The translations under genes were made by a program, and so were the position numbers. The notes beneath the pieces were generated by a model. That model ran no database searches. It was not told the DNA's origin and saw only the letters and a list, made by a program, of their open reading frames with translations. 29,737 nucleotides of DNA from an uncultured Clostridia bacterium (GTDB lineage: Bacteria; Bacillota; Clostridia; Oscillospirales; Acutalibacteraceae), in contig CALCHE010000251.1 in NCBI GenBank assembly GCA_937901145.1, forward strand, positions 1-29,737. The letters are read 5' to 3'. This document shows, one piece after another, positions 28,681 to 29,737 of the stretch; the first letter of the stretch is position 1; each line of letters begins with the position of its first letter.

Positions 28681-29737
28681 ATGAAAAAGAAGGTTGAAAT
28701 ACTCGCACCTGCCGGCTCCTTTGAGTCGGTGGTTGCCGCGGTGCGCTGTAAGGCGGATGCGGTGTATATGGGTGCCAAGACCTTCAATGCCAGAATAAAG
28801 GCGGATAATTTTGAAGGCGACCTTCTCCGTGAGGCTGTAAGGCTTTGCCACAGCCACGGCATGAAGGTTCACGTTACAATGAACACACTTATAAGCGACG
28901 GTGAAATATCCGCCGCTTTAGCTGTTTTAAAAGATGTGTGTGCTTCCGGTGCAGATGCGGTTATTCTGCAGGATGTGGGCTTTGCCTCGCTTGTTAAAAA
29001 GGCTTGCCCCGACCTTGAACGCCACGCATCAACACAGATGTCAGTGCAGACGGTTGCAGGTGTAAAGCTTCTTGAAGAAATGGGCTTTGACCGTGTCGTT
29101 CTTCCCAGAGAGATGAACAAGGCAGAGGTCAAAAAAATCAAGGACAGCACCAATATAGAAATTGAGATGTTTGTCCACGGTGCACATTGTATGTCGGTTT
29201 CGGGTCAGTGCTATATGAGCAGCATGTTCGGCGGAAGAAGCGGCAACAGAGGACTGTGCGCTCAGCCCTGCCGTTTGCCCTTTGCGGCGGAGGGCGGTAC
29301 AGGCTATGACCTCAGCCTTAAGGATTTGTCCCTTGCGGAAAGGATTGACGAAATCCGTGAGCTTGGTGTAGATTCACTTAAAATCGAAGGTAGAATGAAG
29401 CGCCCCGAATATGTTGCGGCGGCAGTTACTGCCATAAGGCAGAGCCGTGACGGTGAGCCGAATGAGGAGATGCTCAGAAGGCTTCGCGGTGTGTTTTCCC
29501 GATCGGGCTTTACTGACGGATATTTTACAGATTCAAAAGGCAGAGAAATGTTCGGCATAAGACAGAAAGAGGATGTCACATCAGCAACCAATCAAGTGCT
29601 GAAAAATCTTTCGAAGCTTTATGAAAAAGAATCCGGAAATATTCCCGTGAGCTTTTTCCTGACAGTAATCGAAGGAGAAAAGATTTCTCTTTCAGCCTCC
29701 GCTATGGGTAAAACTGTTTTCGTCGAAGAGGACTGCA
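28681..29737 (+). CDS. U32-family peptidase, cut by the window end
   Basis: At least 352 codons run off the right edge without a stop. The start MKKKVEILAPAGSFESVVAAVRCKADAVYMGAK and the signature EMFVHGAHCMSVSGQCYMSS, then RSGNRGLCAQPCR, mark peptidase family U32. Its clostridial members are about 700-800 residues with a C-terminal DUF3656-type domain, so about half is missing here. LKIEGRMKRPEYVAA is also typical. Despite the name, related U32 proteins act in tRNA or 23S rRNA hydroxylation (TrhP, RlhA), and the Cys set in the signature may hold a 4Fe-4S cluster, so RNA modification is as likely as proteolysis. ATG at 28681 lies two bases after the zapA stop codon, suggesting coupled translation. 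Confidence 0.9.
   Translation, partial: MKKKVEILAPAGSFESVVAAVRCKADAVYMGAKTFNARIKADNFEGDLLREAVRLCHSHGMKVHVTMNTLISDGEISAALAVLKDVCASGADAVILQDVGFASLVKKACPDLERHASTQMSVQTVAGVKLLEEMGFDRVVLPREMNKAEVKKIKDSTNIEIEMFVHGAHCMSVSGQCYMSSMFGGRSGNRGLCAQPCRLPFAAEGGTGYDLSLKDLSLAERIDEIRELGVDSLKIEGRMKRPEYVAAAVTAIRQSRDGEPNEEMLRRLRGVFSRSGFTDGYFTDSKGREMFGIRQKEDVTSATNQVLKNLSKLYEKESGNIPVSFFLTVIEGEKISLSASAMGKTVFVEEDC

Noticed and set aside
26440..29737. Apparent change in codon use and GC towards the right end
   Set aside because: It looks real to the eye but cannot be measured here, and the genes there are ordinary; not enough to claim transfer or a misjoined assembly.

Overview
The window looks like chromosomal DNA of an uncultured, gut-type Firmicute in the Clostridia, probably Oscillospirales/Ruminococcaceae-like. 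The basis is strong AGGAGG-type ribosome sites, moderately low GC, the rpmH-rnpA-yidD-yidC-jag cluster typical of Gram-positive bacteria, type 2 GalT, FeoA/FeoB with a Cys-rich partner, WXG100 proteins, GPH-type sugar permeases and anaerobic radical-SAM/Fe-S enzymes. No rRNA, tRNA, CRISPR array, integrase or transposase gene was recognised. The taxonomic guess is inference.

Layout. 1-1007: no gene; a highly structured non-coding stretch whose core (174-979) is bounded by a 27-bp near-perfect terminal inverted repeat. 1069-3684 (minus): a metallophosphoesterase, then a DUF1893/aldo-keto reductase fusion with two 4Fe-4S motifs. 3894-8124 (plus): YjdF-like membrane protein, a MurE-type ligase, a FemX-type aminoacyltransferase and an NrdG-like radical-SAM activase. 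8121-9203 (minus): PRK06851-type ATPase. 9345-13160 (plus): galT and a GH2 beta-galactosidase-like enzyme, a lactose/galactose unit. 13266-15250 (minus): a two-gene unit of unknown function (zinc-ribbon/TM/helical-repeat protein plus membrane protein). 15636-18496 (plus): rpmH, rnpA, yidD, yidC, jag. 18548-19640 (minus): four-helix protein and queH. 19753-20016 (plus): small tail-anchored protein. 20098-20913 (minus): two WXG100 proteins followed by a 35-residue Cys-containing peptide. 21164-23717 (minus): feoA, feoB and the FeoB-associated Cys-rich protein behind DtxR-like palindromes. 23896-24834 (minus): PT-rich membrane-anchored protein. 24998-29737 (plus): GPH permease, 588-residue membrane protein, ZapA and a U32 peptidase cut by the window edge.

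How the genes work together. The galT/GH2 pair would release galactose from beta-galactosides and pass it into the Leloir pathway. The MurE/FemX pair suggests a modified or branched peptidoglycan stem peptide. The rpmH-to-jag block serves translation, tRNA processing and membrane-protein insertion. The feo block imports ferrous iron and appears to be controlled by iron through a DtxR-family repressor.

The best candidate for an undescribed system is the WXG100-WXG100-short-peptide operon at 20098-20913. Both WXG100 proteins carry the WxG turn and a C-terminal YxxxE export-type motif. The third product is a short peptide with a charged N-terminal part and a hydrophobic, Cys-containing C-terminal part, and no secretion ATPase or modifying enzyme lies nearby. 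Other items worth a second look are the inverted-repeat-bounded element at the left end, the DUF1893-AKR fusion, and the Mur ligase whose usual DNPR specificity motif is replaced.
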